This document shows positions 37,397-50,813 of a stretch of DNA of 64,000 nucleotides, in pieces. The notes beneath the pieces are model-generated. The model searched no databases. It was not told the DNA's origin and saw nothing but the letters and a program-made list of their open reading frames with translations. The position numbers were made by a program, and so were the translations under genes. Position 1 is the first letter of the stretch. Each line of letters begins with the position of its first letter. Location of the stretch: assembly GCF_013373865.1 (NCBI RefSeq), contig NC_050470.1, positions 23,156,856 to 23,220,855 of the forward strand, in the 5' to 3' direction. The stretch comes from Monomorium pharaonis (lineage: Eukaryota; Arthropoda; Insecta; Hymenoptera; Formicidae).

Positions 37397-39343
37397 TGAG
37401 CTTTCTTGGAAAGACTTAATGCAATTTGTCAGTTGGTATTCCATGCGATTTGCAACCTTCAATTTTACTCAGTGAAAATTCCCACGTTCTTCGCAATGTC
37501 ACTATGACACTAATAATAATGTTATTTTTGTCAAGTAACCTCATAAAGTGTGAATAAAGTAACTTAATATTTTTAGTTTTAACTTTAATAATAATTTCAT
37601 TAATAGTTTTGATGGTTTTGTATTAAAATATCTGTAGTTCTGTACGTGTCTAAATAATTAATTCTAAAAAATATTTATTAATATAAATAGCAATAAAAAA
37701 TATTTTTAATTTACCGTATCTTTCGGACAAAAAATTTAATAGTTAGACATTGATTCACTGATACCTTTGGAGATGTTAAAATAAATGGATACATTTGAAA
37801 AATTCATGTTGCGTTTAAAATAATGGCTCAGATTCTGTGATGATAAAAGACTACATACATATTTTCAATCTCAAGCAAGAGTGTTAAGGAAATAAACTCT
37901 CACAATGCACAGTATAAAGTGCTTCTACGATAAACGTCAGAACATGCTTCTTATCTCGTCCTTTCACGCTACGTCATGCACCTAGTAGAGCGAATGCATT
38001 CTCGGTCAGGCTTTGCTCGGCCACTCGATGTATTCCACATCGATATTTTCGCATTGAGCTTAAAGCAAGCTTCCAGCAGGCAGTCACGTGTATTCACGCA
38101 TGTCCAATTTCCGTTTAGCCCTCCCAAATGGAAATCTCGTTCTGAACCTTTGATATCCGGCTGCCAACGATGCGATATATTGAAGAATACAGATACAGTT
38201 GTCCCGTGTAAAGATCGTAATTAATCTTCTGTTTGCATTATATTATACTTTGACATGCTACAGTGATAATACAACCATAACTAAACTTAATCATTATTGT
38301 TATTGTTTAAAAAATTTTAAACTTAAGTTTTTAAAGATTTATGAATAGTTATAATGTAAAAAATACAAAATTTCTTTTTAGTATTTCTTTCACCTATTCT
38401 CGTACGTCCAAATTCTTAATATTTCTCTTGTTAAATATTATAATCTATAAGAAATACATCCTAATATAATGCATACGAAATAATGCGCATTTTTCTTTTT
38501 ATAGGAATCATAAATTTGCACATCCATAAGTAGAAATATGAATAAATATATGTGACACAAAACACACACGCGCGCTCGCGCACGCACGCACATAAAATAG
38601 AGAAAATTACACACACACATTATTTTTAAAATATAATTTCGTCGGAGAGACAAAAAAAGAGATTATTAAAAAAAAGCAAAAAATATTAAATTATTAAAAG
38701 ACTGCTAAAAATAATTTTTTCATAAAAAGAGATTGTTTTTGAGTTTGTAATAGAAAAAACATGTAATTTTTTATCTGATATTTAATTACTTTTATTTTTG
38801 TTAGAAATATGTGCATTTAAGAATTAATTTGCACATAATGTTTCATGATTGCACTAATAACCTATTAATTAACCTGAGATGAATTGCATGAGATTTAACA
38901 CCTAAAATTGATGACATTCTCAAATATCGATTTTGCTACAGCGTTAATTTTTTTTTTAAGGGTATAGCATTTTTTCATATTTATATTTCAAAATAAAATA
39001 AATTTTCATGAAGCATGGTAAAAATAAAAAGTTGTATTTTTTTTACAAAAATATGAAAGTAAACAATAAACCTGAGAGCTTTCCTTTCATGTTATTTATA
39101 TTCTACGCGCAATTACGAGATTATTGAATCGCGAAAAATATTTATATTCTCTAGAAATAGATATAAAATTAACGTGAATGAATTTCATCAAAGTTGATTC
39201 GAATTATCATTCAATATAATAGACACGCAACACAAAGAAATAAGTTAGGAAGTTAAACTCAAAGTTATACTCCGGTCGCTCACAAATTTCAACGATCGTT
39301 AGATAAATTTAATTTCCGTTTGTTCGTGGATTATTCGCGCGAG

Positions 39344-39544
39344 ATGTTTGCTCTCCTGGAACCGCCAAATATACGTAAGTGGGTGAAGGAAGTGATGCAA
39401 CACGACACTTGCCTATGTATATTGTTCCTGGCGTTTATTCGAGTCCTATGCTCTGGTCGCAGTTTCGTAGATTTACGACGACATTCTCGTACATTCTGCG
39501 TCGCAAATGCCGCGCTTGTAAGAAAGCTAGACTCCTGCGTGTAA
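39344..39544 (+). CDS. hypothetical ORF, 66 residues, unrecognised
   Basis: A true ATG in the context GCGAG opens 66 codons in a CpG-rich block (39290-39720). The product starts MFALLEPPNIRKWVKEV. It then has a Cys-containing hydrophobic stretch at about residues 24-36 that could be a membrane segment, followed by an Arg-rich polar tail. An ACGTAAGT splice-donor-like string occurs after the tenth codon, so the ATG could belong to a short first exon. A second plus frame (to 39684, GTG start) and a minus frame (39331-39582) also stay open, showing that the local composition permits long frames. No family is recognised. Confidence 0.12.
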   Translation: MFALLEPPNIRKWVKEVMQHDTCLCILFLAFIRVLCSGRSFVDLRRHSRTFCVANAALVRKLDSCV

Positions 39545-40526
39545 CACCGCAACGAATCCGCGAGCGAATTCTTGAGCCGCATACTCTTAATACTCAGGAA
39601 CTTCGTCGGCTGCAGTTACGAAACCTTATACACATGCCGCGCGAGTTAACAGAGAAACGCAGAGAAAATTTCAACCACCTTTGAGCACGATGTAGCAAAG
39701 TGCTCGCGATGGACATCGCGTGACTTGCTTTGTAAGATGCATGACATTTCTAGTATTCACATGTAGAATGCGTCAGTCAACAAAACTTTAATGTTAAAAA
39801 AATTAACACTACCAAATTTGTAATAATTTCGTTCACACACAGCAAAATGGAATGCTTTGTACATTTAAAGTGAAATAAACGAATAAGTCCGTAACGAATA
39901 AGTTCCTTATTTTTTGTTTAAAAAAATATGAAACAATTAAAAAATTTTTATTTTTAATTTACAAATGCATTTTTAGATAAATATACTAAGTTTACATATT
40001 ATTTAAATGTAAAATTATAATTAAAAAAATATATAAGACAGCAATTAAAAGTTAAATTAAAAAATATTAAAAGAGTAATTAAAAATATTTTCATCTTAAA
40101 CATCATAAAATTTTGTCAGATGTGTATAATATTTTAATAAAAGTGAAAGATTTTCTAGTTGAAATTATGACAAAAGCGTATTAGAGCATACACAACATTA
40201 CTGTTGGCAGATTAATATTTCAACTTCAACAAACTTATAATCTAACATATTAGAAGTTACTGCGAGAAGAAACAGTTTCAACTATTATCAAGTATAAAAA
40301 ATAACGAACTTTCCCATTATTCGGAGTTACTTTTAAGAAGAAAGATGCCACGAGGATTATGGTGGAAATCTCGACCTGCTATTCAAAATAACCTAGTTGC
40401 AAATGTTTAATCGTACTTTTGCAAACTTCTAGATACATACATTAACTCAAAAATATATTTATCTAATTTTAAGATATCTTAAAAGCACAGTCTTGCCAGA
40501 TGGGATCGTCGAATCTCGGAATTCCA

Positions 40527-40713
40527 CCATTTGATCACTTAATCACACTAACACATGAATGTAGCCTATGTATGCGCGACAGCGGTTATCTTTCAATGTT
40601 CAGCATAGTGAAGCAAGATTCGAACGCACGAGTCGTGAACATTAACAAAGACAATCACTGCCACACACGAACAGGTTACCTGCATGTGTTAGTGTGATTA
40701 AGTAGTCGAATGG
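40527..40713. mobile_element. fold-back element or long hairpin, 31-nt arms
   Basis: The left arm (40527-40557) and right arm (40683-40713) are reverse complements over 31 nt with three mismatches; the innermost 21 nt (ACTTAATCACACTAACACATG on the left) match exactly. The arms enclose 125 nt of mixed, CpG-bearing sequence. Partial complementarity (TCTCGGAATTCC against TCTCACAA) continues outside the arms. The size fits a MITE, but no target-site duplication is obvious, so a transcribed hairpin is an alternative. The terminal sequence is unrelated to the MITE family at 27 and 33 kb. An ATG frame of 65 codons (40500-40697) crosses the element and is best read as a by-product of it. Confidence 0.7.
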
Positions 40714-43700
40714 TTGTGAGAGGGGTCCCAAGCTCCTACAATTTCGCAAGATTGCTTAAAAACTTGATTTATTGATTTTAGTTAAGAAAGATATCTGAAG
40801 AGTTTGAAAAGTGTTCTTCTTTAAAATTTTATTTATAATAATATAATAAAATAACTTGATTATAAATAACAAATATACTTGAAATAAATAATCCAGAAAA
40901 TATAAAATTAAAATCAAATAAATTAACCAAAGCTGAAAAATATCAGATCATCATATACCGGATACAAATATGTGATAATATATGTCAAAGGACGAAAAAA
41001 CAAGGTTGATTATTTGAAAAATGATATTTTGTAACCATAAAGCTCTGCTGCGACTCTTTGTACAAGGTATTGACGTATCCAGTTCTATTCCCTCTGTCCT
41101 GTTTATGTCTTTCTCTTATATCGCATTTGCTTTATAAGTATTACGAAGGATATGATAGAAAAAAAAACTCGTTTTTCCTCCCTATTATTTGAACTCGTCA
41201 AAAGCGTGACGTTTAACTTATAGTAAGCAGAACGGAACTGATTCTTGCCATGGTGTGCCAAGTGCGTGCGGATTATTGATTATTGGTAGCTTCACTCATT
41301 TCATTTAACCTCAGCTAGCACATTAAAGTGTTCGGATATTTGCTCAGCGTGGTTGCAGAATCACTGGGCTGCAGCACGATGAAAGCCGATTAAAGCATTT
41401 ATCACGGTGACGGACGAACGTAGGTACGATATCAATGAGAACTTGAACGCGTAATTCAGTTTGCTTGATATATAATACTGTACCAAAAATAACTGATATA
41501 TCTATCCTTTATTGTGCTTCCTACACGGATAGTATACAGTAGAAATAGATTACGATTGATGACATCGTAAAACACATGATATCCTTTTACGTCACACGGA
41601 GCAAACACCTAAGTTTATTTGTTTCTTTTTAGTCTTTCTCATTATCTTTTTTTTTCGAAAGAAATAATATTTATTTACAAGATAATAATTTATTACTGTA
41701 TTTCAGATTTAATTAATAACTCATTCTTCTTGATAAAAAAATCGAAGACAATTAAATATCTAAAATGGAATGAGAAAAAGATAAAAGCACAGTTGCTTCA
41801 TGATTAAAATGTTCTTAATACGACGATATATCACGATACCCAATAAATCCGCCGCGTCGAGGGAAAAATAAATTTTCGCGCGCGCACAACGTCCACATAT
41901 ATTCTGTAAAATCCCCTTCGACATTCGTAAAATCCCGATAAGTTTAATCTCACAATACCTAAAACAAGAAACCAAATTTGCAGAGATCTAAAATCACTGA
42001 TTGTAAAAATCAATTGCTATTAATAAAACGTTATTAATTATTTTCAAAATTTATCCGCAAACTAAGCACTTACGTAATATGAGTCATGTTATGCTATATG
42101 TGTAACAAAAGGTAGATGAAATGTGAAAAAAAGATTAAAAGATATAAAAGTTCGTTACTGTAAAGTATTTCAATAATTGAGAATACTTTTTTAATAATTC
42201 AAGATAATAGTTAAAAATCAAAAAATTTAAATGTAAAATATGGCCTGACGTTTAAAGCGATAATGTTTTTAGAGCATTCAAATTGTATATCTCATATAGC
42301 TTTAAATTTTCAAAAATATATACATAATTTCTACATATTTGAATAAACTAGCGTAAAAGTTCTGAAACTTTTAAAACTTCCAAATATTTGTAGTAATTTT
42401 CTTACAAACGTATTCAACCAAAAGTAAATAAAACATAGAAGATATATAACAAAATTACATACCCCAGTTATACTTATTACCTTCGTGGTGGCTAAGAAAA
42501 CTTTAATTAAAGATATTTGTTGAGTTTTTCTAACAATAAGAAAACACGCGGTTGTATTATCCAACACCACTGTACAAAAACATGACATCGTAATGTTTAA
42601 TGATAACAGCTAATCGCTATTAGTCTATTTTTGAGATAAAAGGAAGAAAACAGAAGGAATAAAAAATTGTTTTTGTAACGCGTTCCATAGAGTTCGGTAT
42701 GTCAACTTCCGAAGCTTACCTCGGAAAGTATTGTAAGAACTTTTGCGAATAATTGCATAAAAGTAGTTGAAGACAATGAGATTTCAAGGATTACGAAAGA
42801 AAATTTCTTGTTGCAGCTATTCCGCACGAATAAAGGAACAGATTTCTTTTCATTAAAATAAAATTATCTAAATCCATAATATACAATATACTCCATAAAA
42901 TAATAAATTTTCAATATATAACCATCTCTTTGGACAACTGTTACAGTTACACAAATTAAAATAGTATTATAAAAATCGCTATACCATCTAGTAAAAGACA
43001 CTTTATAACTTATATTTAATTTAATTTACATTTAATTGTCAATGTTTTATCTTTATCTTTTATATAAAAAATATTAACTAAAAACAAATAGTAGAGAGAA
43101 CCAGTGTCAATATTGATCATCTTTCTCGTTTAGTTATAAATATAATATTAAAATTAGTAAGATTTTACTGATTTAGAGAGTGGATTAGTTTAAAACCAAT
43201 CGTCGTACAGCAAATATTATAATAAAAAAAAATTCAAATATAAAAGTATATTTATAAATTTATAGATACCATGAGTACATAAATTTTCATATTTATATAA
43301 ATATGAAAGGCAATATCCTTATAGATATTATGAGCAAAACATTAAAATCAAGCTATTTGCTTCCAAATGCACTTGATACCTAATGGATAACGGGACATCA
43401 AGAAATGTCTTGAGCATCTATATTTTTATTTACGAGCCTTGCAGTGCAATATTGAAAGATCAAAAATTAACGTCCATAAAGTACAACGCAGCGGAACATT
43501 GTTACGAAATTTATTACACGCTTGATTACATTATTATAGAAATTTATACGTGGAACGTCGATATGTACGTGAAATATTGGACTTCGACGGAAACTTTTTC
43601 AAAGCCGCTATCCACCCATAGTGGGCCTGGCTCGTGAAACCGTGAAATCCTACTCGTTTGTGCGATATCGGGTTTAACGAAAATTGTTAACGCCACTTAT

Positions 43701-45886
43701 GCGGAGAAAAAAAGGCTTTCTCCCAACGCCAGCAATTGCTTCAGAGGCGGATTGCGGAAGTTATTTTGACATTGTTTGCAGTTATTCAGGTAAAATTTTA
43801 ATCAACGCCCCTTAAAACTTGACGAGACACGAATCTGTGTTGCAAAATAACCTTACAATAGCGAAATATATTAAAGTATTCAAAATATTAAATTATTAAC
43901 AAGAATTTATCGGAAATTAGTTGGTTATTAGTTTTAAATTATAAATAATGAAAATTTTATACATAATAGAAATTTTAGTCAATTGTAATATACGGATTAA
44001 CAACTAATCGTGAATATAGTTGTAAAATTGTATATTCTGTATTGCGATTTATTTCATAATTTGTTTTGGCAATATTAATATAACTTTGAGGTAATAAATT
44101 ATAATTCCTTTTTCTCATTCTCAGATTTTAATGTTTTATACATTTCCATATATAATAACGGATTTATTATGTAAAAAGATTATCGCATATGAGTAAAATT
44201 CCATAATTTTACTCGTTTTAAAACAAAACTAATTCATTTCAAACAATCTCTTCTATCTATGCAATTATTGTTAACAAATATAGACGCACGTAAAAGATAG
44301 CGAGGCTTGTAATTATAATTTTGTCAATAAAAATAGAAGACAAATTTATTCACTTAGTAATTATTAAAGAGTACAATGTACTTTTTTATATAAGCTATTT
44401 AATTAAATATTTAGATGCTTTATTCTAATAATCTTTTTTTACAAAGCATTGTTTACAATAAGATATAATTTTACAATTTTATATTACTTTAAAGCATAAA
44501 CAATTAAAATTAAAAAAATATATAATAGCATGCAGTTTTTAAATAACTTTATTTTATTATAAATTAAATTAATGCGTATTATTAATTATTAAAGCATTTA
44601 CACTTACATTTTGTAAAACTAAAAAAAGACTTTATTTTAACTAAGTCATTACTAATTTATGTGACAGCAAAACACACAAATAATTATTTTTCCAATTATC
44701 TATAGAACTTTTTGTTTTGTATATTCTCTGTTTTCTCTCCATTTTTTTTTTATTAATTGTGTTTCTTTAAAATATATTTATTTTCAGCAATTTTTCATAA
44801 CTTTTTTAACGCAATTCGGATTTATAAACACAATGTATCCGTTGTATCCGTTATGAAAGATAACTGTAATTCAACAGGAACTCAAAATTTTTTAAAACAT
44901 TGAAAAAGTGAGACAAATCCGAAAAATTCACGGAAAACCCCGCACACGGTTTGATGGAGAAAACAAAGCTAATACATATAAATGTGTAAAGAGAATAATC
45001 TGCATTGGCGTATTGGTTATGCTTACAAGAAAAAAAAAAGAAAAAATGATAGAAAAGAGACGAGAAAATGGAGCTCCCTACAGATATGTTATCCTCACAA
45101 ATCCTCGGACGCATGCAAGTAGCTCGGATTAAAGTAGAAGAAAGCTAAAAGGTACAGAGAGAAAAAAATGGAGAATGAAAGATCATGACGAGGCTAGGAT
45201 AACTCGGGATTATAGTACATGGATGATCACTATTAATTGATCGATACCGCCCGATGAAGATTAATGGACTCATGTAAGCGGATTTCATTAAGAACGTCTC
45301 GCGGGTCAATTTGCGATGGAAAGAGAGATCTGATTCTCCACAATGTAAACCTGAAGATAATAGGTCTATCCGCTTTGTTGCTCTACTCTCTTTTTAATTG
45401 AAAAGATTCAGTTAATCTTGTCAAAGATTTGTCGAAATATTGTTTCGTTACAAAATTCATAAAATTCTAGTTAAAATTATCCATAAGCATAAATAAACAG
45501 ATTTTTTGTTAAGTACGTATTAAAAATTAATCATTTCTTTTAAAATTATATTTAAACTAAATATTTTTTCCTTAGTGTGTTTTAATCATTATAACGTAAA
45601 TTATTACTTCTTATAATTTCGTAATTTTTAAATTAATTCAGATATTTGTCATGTCGTACAACTGCAATTATTTGTTAAAAATTAAAAAACCTTGTCTGCC
45701 GCACTTATCTCGCTTGCAAAGTTAAGTAGGTGCAAAACTGTAACAATCTAATTATGCAAAAGTGATTATCGACTGGAGAACAAAATCGAAAAATGTACCG
45801 CGCTTACAATTAGCAATGTAATTTCCAATTTAAATAGAATATGATGCAGAGATAGAAGCGCTCTCGCATTAAACGAACCTGTTTTA

Positions 45887-45919
45887 AACGCATTGGAAAA
45901 TCGGATTTTCCGGTGCGTT
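45887..45919. repeat. 33-bp near-perfect palindrome with Rel-like half sites
   Basis: AACGCATTGGAAAATC, one central G, then GATTTTCCGGTGCGTT. The arms are 16 nt with two mismatches, both of which would be G-U pairs in RNA. The core GGAAAATC-G-GATTTTCC is exact. GGATTTTCC resembles the NF-kB/Dorsal (Rel) site class, here in two overlapping inverted copies. The palindrome is visible in the sequence; factor binding is inference. The surrounding 45860-46330 block has raised GC. Confidence 0.65.
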
Positions 45920-46550
45920 AAGACGAAACACCTGGTAAACTCGTTTCATTTACAATCAAAATTAAATCGCAGATATGTTTATTAAATTTAACTTCCATGT
46001 ATCATTCAGTTTTAATTTCAAACACTGATGCGGTTTTTATTTCGGTTCGCGAGATGGACAGACATGAATATATATATCTCCATAGCATTTCGTCACATCT
46101 TGCGACTAATCAATATTAAACCGAACAAATTGAGACTTCAGTTTTTCCCGACCATTCATCGTGTTCACGCTCCAAAAACATTACAAACCATTCTCGTCAA
46201 CGTCACACTCCGATTATTGCTACATATTCCGGTTATTTGATTAATCTCCGAGTTAGCACCGGCAAGCCAGCTATTGTTTCAATGCGCGGTCCCGGTGATA
46301 TTGATCCTTTTATCACGCAATCAAATGTATGTAGGCTTTTTTCATTCTATCTACTTTCATTCTAGTAACGGATACGTTGTAGTTTGACAAGTTCTTCCGA
46401 ATAGCTAAAAAACGACAAGGGTACAACTTAAATCAATATTTTGGTAGCCATTACACATGGTCGATGGAGTAATGTCAGTTTGCATAGGAAAACAAGCGGA
46501 ATTATGATTTAAAAATATATAAATACTTCAACGGAATAATTGCAATACAC

Positions 46551-46900
46551 TATACAGGGTCTTATTTTCGTACTAAAATAGTTTAAAAAATCTGAAGATA
46601 TAAAAAAATGTTTCAAAAAATACAAAAGCTATATTTTTTTCTGTCACTAAGGTCAAACAGTAACTAAGGCTTTCTTTATAAATTTAGGAAAAAAATTTCC
46701 TCTACTTGCTCCTATTGAAATTTCTTGTCTAGCGGTTTCTAGGTAAAAATTTTCCGAACACGTTCTTGTTAAATAGATCATCTATTGTTTTAAAAATAAT
46801 ATCCTCAGTATGTGTTCATATACGTACATTAAAAAGATGATATCTGTCGGTCACTTAACGGAGTTATAGATGTAAAAACTTTAAGTTTAGTAAGTAAAAT
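46551..46900. mobile_element. possible decayed transposon fragment
   Basis: The segment opens with CACTATACAGGGTCTTATTTTCGTACT. A TACAGGGT start and wording such as AATCTGAAGATATAAAAAAATG and CACTTAACGGAGTTATAGATG are reminiscent of dispersed non-autonomous elements in insect genomes. I could not find the matching inverted end (ACCCTGTA) downstream, so boundaries are uncertain and the call rests on resemblance only. Confidence 0.22.
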
Positions 46901-48978
46901 TAAATTAGAAAAGAGAAAAGAAGAAGAGAAAAAAAGATTCACTAAGTTTTTACTTAAAAGATAAATGACTTTATAAAGTGATAATTATCATTTTTATTTA
47001 TAAAACTGACACCAAAGTTACATAAAGCACATTCTATAAATATTATTTATGTTTCTCGATAAGCTGTTATTTATATTTAAGAAATATTTTATACAAGTAC
47101 TATTTTGTTATATCATATAAAAAACAAATATATTTCAATCCGACAAAAATTTTACTTCTTAGTTCTTCTATGGAATCGTCGAGATAAATCGAATGTTATA
47201 CATACGTGTCAAACGCTTACAAAAAGAGAGACGTTGACTCAGATGCGGGTCGTTTAACAAAAAAAAGAGAAAGAGAAAGAAGAAAGAAAAATAGCCATGT
47301 GCGCCGATCAAGTTACACGTTCTAAACAGCCTTTAACCTAGTTTTATTGATTAATTAACAAACGCATTATCTATCATGTAACCTTACGTGGATTTATCTA
47401 ATGCATGAAGTGACATTGCGTCATTACAGAAGTAAAATAGCCCTTTATGCTCCCTGATATCAGATCTCCCATTATATTCCGGGACGGCACGTATGCAGAA
47501 AAGGTATGCATGGAAAAATTTCATATAATTTCTTGGTTTACATTTATTGTATTACATTTATTGTATTACGTCAGGTTTTCCTTATTTGACTAGCACTTGG
47601 TCTTTGAAGTGTAATACCTATAAGTATACTATTATAATTTTAGCTTAATAAAAACATGTCAAATAAAATTCATAAATAGCTGAAAAAATCTTGCGATTAT
47701 CATTAAGAAGATAATACCCCCCATTCTGTGCATAAAAATCCTCAATAAAAAGTAAAAAGAAAGTAAAATTTCATAAAAACCGTGAAAAGCAAAGAGAAAA
47801 AGAGAGAGAATAAAATTTCATAAAAACCATGAAGAAGGAAAGCCGATATAATTTTGGATACAATAAAAAAGATTTGATGTCCTGAAGCTACAGAGATTAT
47901 CTGAGCCGCACCTTACCGTCGAAAAGATTATATAGCATATCCGGGCGTAGCTTCTTTAAACAAGATTCGCGGTAGAAAAACTCACAGCTCTACATTTTCA
48001 CATACATTTTCAAATAAATCGCTATATTTATCCGACGTGCAAGAAAGATGCCACGTCGAAGCCATGCAAGTATAGTAAGTGCAACGATGTGAAAAAAGCA
48101 GCAGAAAATGCAAATATCCTTCTGCATCCTGTCGTACTCATACTCTCGATGTTTATCCTATTAATTCCGCTTCCTTTTCGACGCTGTACTCGTTTGTAGT
48201 TTGATTTTTACAGCTTTCAAGCCACTGAAGGTCGGTTCGATTTTCGCGTTTGACCAACGAGCAAACACACGAGCGTTTGAGCATGACGGTAAAGTGCTCT
48301 ATATTGGAAATGTTAGTTCGAAGTCTTTTGAAATATACTCTAATATATAATAATGTTGGAGACAGTCTTTACACTTTGTTAATTAACACAAATCTACTTT
48401 CTATATATTTAAAAAATTTTTTTACCGTTTAGACAAAAAAAAAGAAAGAATTTTTAAGTATCTTTGAAAGCAATATTATATTTTTCCATCACGTGTCACA
48501 TTGATCAGGACTAAATGTCAGTTGCTTACACTACAGCTAGACATTTATCTATAAATTATATCATAAATTTTATGGACTCCGATATGTCTGCAATGACGTA
48601 ATATATCAAAGCGCTACAGGATCGATACGCCGCTTTTTAAGTAGCTGTGGAAAGAAACGCGAATTGCTTATACGAATTTTTATACAGCTATTCTGTTACA
48701 AGCACGACAATTTATTTTACACACTCATCGATCATGTTAAAGACATGTGCGCCAGATCGAGGACATAATTGTAGAAAATAACATGCTGTACTGCTTTGTT
48801 ATTATACTAAAAGGATTGTAATAATTATCGAAAATAATATATTTTTCCAATAAAAACGTATGTAACAAAAAGACATAACAAAAAATAATCTAGTAAATCT
48901 AATAAATTAATCTAATAAAAAACACACACATATATATATAAAATATATAAAATAAAATAATAAACTAAAAGAAATACA

Positions 48979-48979
<1 letters not shown>

Positions 48980-49041
<62 letters not shown>
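48980..49041. repeat. (CA)n microsatellite, about 30 units
   Basis: A perfect CA run on the plus strand. It lies 135 bp before a TG run in the opposite sense, so the two could pair. Confidence 0.97.
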
Positions 49042-49045
<4 letters not shown>

Positions 49046-49150
49046 ACATTTTAAAAGATAATTACTTTCTAACTATAAACAACTTTTACATAAATAGCTA
49101 GTCGTCACATTTTTACAAACGTTTCAAATATTAAGCATCTTATAATTTTG

Positions 49151-49182
49151 AGAATCGATTGTGTCTAGAATCAATTGTGTGT
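49151..49182. repeat. 16-bp tandem pair
   Basis: AGAATCGATTGTGTCT is followed directly by AGAATCAATTGTGTGT, two copies with two differences, leading into the TG array. Confidence 0.7.
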
Positions 49183-49226
49183 ATGTGCGTGTGTGTGTGT
49201 GTGTATGTGTGTGTGTGTGTGTGTGT
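49177..49226. repeat. (GT)n microsatellite with GTAT interruptions
   Basis: About 50 bp of GT repeat with two GTAT and one GCGT interruptions, opposite in sense to the CA array at 48980. Confidence 0.93.
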
Positions 49227-50608
49227 AAACAACATAATAACAAATAAAAATATGTGTTAAGTTTTCAATTTAAAATACTAATTATTAACAAAAAGTTATT
49301 GTACAAAATGAGAGATATCATTTTCTCTACTTATAATTTTTGAACAATATTATGATAATTAGTAATTAGATACAGATCATTGTTTGATTAAATAATTTAT
49401 TTAATTAAATTATTTTAATTAAATACACATGACTAATAATTCTATAATGCCTATTTATTCAATTATTAATAACTTATAAAATTGTCAAATACCTTCAATA
49501 ATTTTAATATATATTGTAGCACTTAATGTTTCGCAATTAATAAACATATTTTTGACATAATTCTAGTTTTTATAAGGTAATCATTTCAGCATTCACTTTC
49601 TATGTATATCAAGATAAATAAGAAATTGTATAAACTACATAGGTATAATGTATACAGTAAACAAAATAAAAATTGTTGACTAATTTTATCTTTGCTTTGC
49701 TTTGTTTCCATTAATTCGTCCTTTTACATAATACAAAAGTGCTAAAATTTATAGATCTTTCCTAGAAATATATTGCAGTCTTGTAAAATATACGTAAAAC
49801 AAAGATAAGATCAAAACTACATTTTCCTAGCAAATTTAACTACGCATTTAAAGCGTAAATTATAAAATAGAAATTGCTGATATTATCTGCCATCTACAGA
49901 CTTGATCGACATTGCATGCAATTACCTACCACACTAGTATTTCTGCCTCACGCTGTTTCCTGACTTTGCATCCCTTTAAACGCGAAGCAATAGAGTTTCC
50001 CGCCCAGCTCATTTATCTACTTAAATATGAAAATTCATAATTCTGCAAAGAGAAACTTTTCTCATACGATTTTTCAAATAATACGTCATGAAAGTAATTT
50101 AAATAAGCAGGTTTTTATCTCTGATACTGTTAATTTTCGTTATTAATGACTTTACCCCCAATTATATTTCCATTAATTTTGGAACGTTAAATATTTTGAA
50201 TCTGATAAGATATAAACTTAATTTATATCAGTTATAATTTGATTAATTACAAATAAAGATAATGTTGGAGAAACGTCATATTAGTTTACCACTTTGTTTT
50301 TAGAAAATATTTCTTGAACAAAAACTTAAAAAAACTTTAAAAATATAAACGTAAATTAGAAAGTGTCTTCTATTAGATGGTATATAACAGTTTTTATAAT
50401 ACTGTTTCATATTTTGTAATATAAATAAATTAACGTTTTTGTAACATAATCAAAAATAAACATCTTAGAATCTTAGATATCATCTTAGATAAATATCTTA
50501 GATATCAAAACTGATAATAAACTACATTTTCCTCTTTTTCTTTCACTTCAATATAAAACATTCTTTGAAGGGATCATAAGAATACTTTATGCTGTTTCGT
50601 AAGAATAC

Positions 50609-50813
<205 letters not shown>

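Larger units (their letters stand above)
36361..40500. other. AT-rich stretch with three moderate-GC blocks
   Basis: Blocks of raised GC lie at 36361-36500, 37240-37450 (with a 45-codon ATG frame, listed) and 39290-39720 (with overlapping frames, listed). An alternating CA/CG run at about 38562-38592 could adopt Z-form. The rest is AT-rich filler. Confidence 0.4.
40714..48970. other. AT-rich stretch with regulatory-looking blocks
   Basis: Moderate-GC blocks lie at 41200-41460, 43380-43830, 45170-45360, 45860-46330 (with the palindrome at 45887), 47320-47500 and 48040-48270. Small repeats are ACATTTATTGTATT twice at 47540-47567 and a 23-bp unit starting TAAAATTTCATAAAAACC twice, at 47764 and 47811. 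On minus, ATG at 42588 opens a frame running into AAG|GTAATA, a good splice donor, after about 37 codons. It is a weak exon candidate with no recognised product. The rest is AT-rich filler. Confidence 0.4.

Noticed and set aside
40558..40682. Possible tRNA on the minus strand because of a GTTCGAATC string
   Set aside because: The flanking bases do not form a T-arm stem, and no A box or acceptor stem can be folded around it.
40500..40697. 65-codon ATG frame
   Set aside because: Most of it lies inside the 187-bp fold-back element, so it is a by-product of that element.
41521..41610. ACACGGA strings that could be another MITE of the 33-kb family
   Set aside because: Both occurrences (41523 and 41595) are in the same orientation, and no inverted partner or related interior is present.
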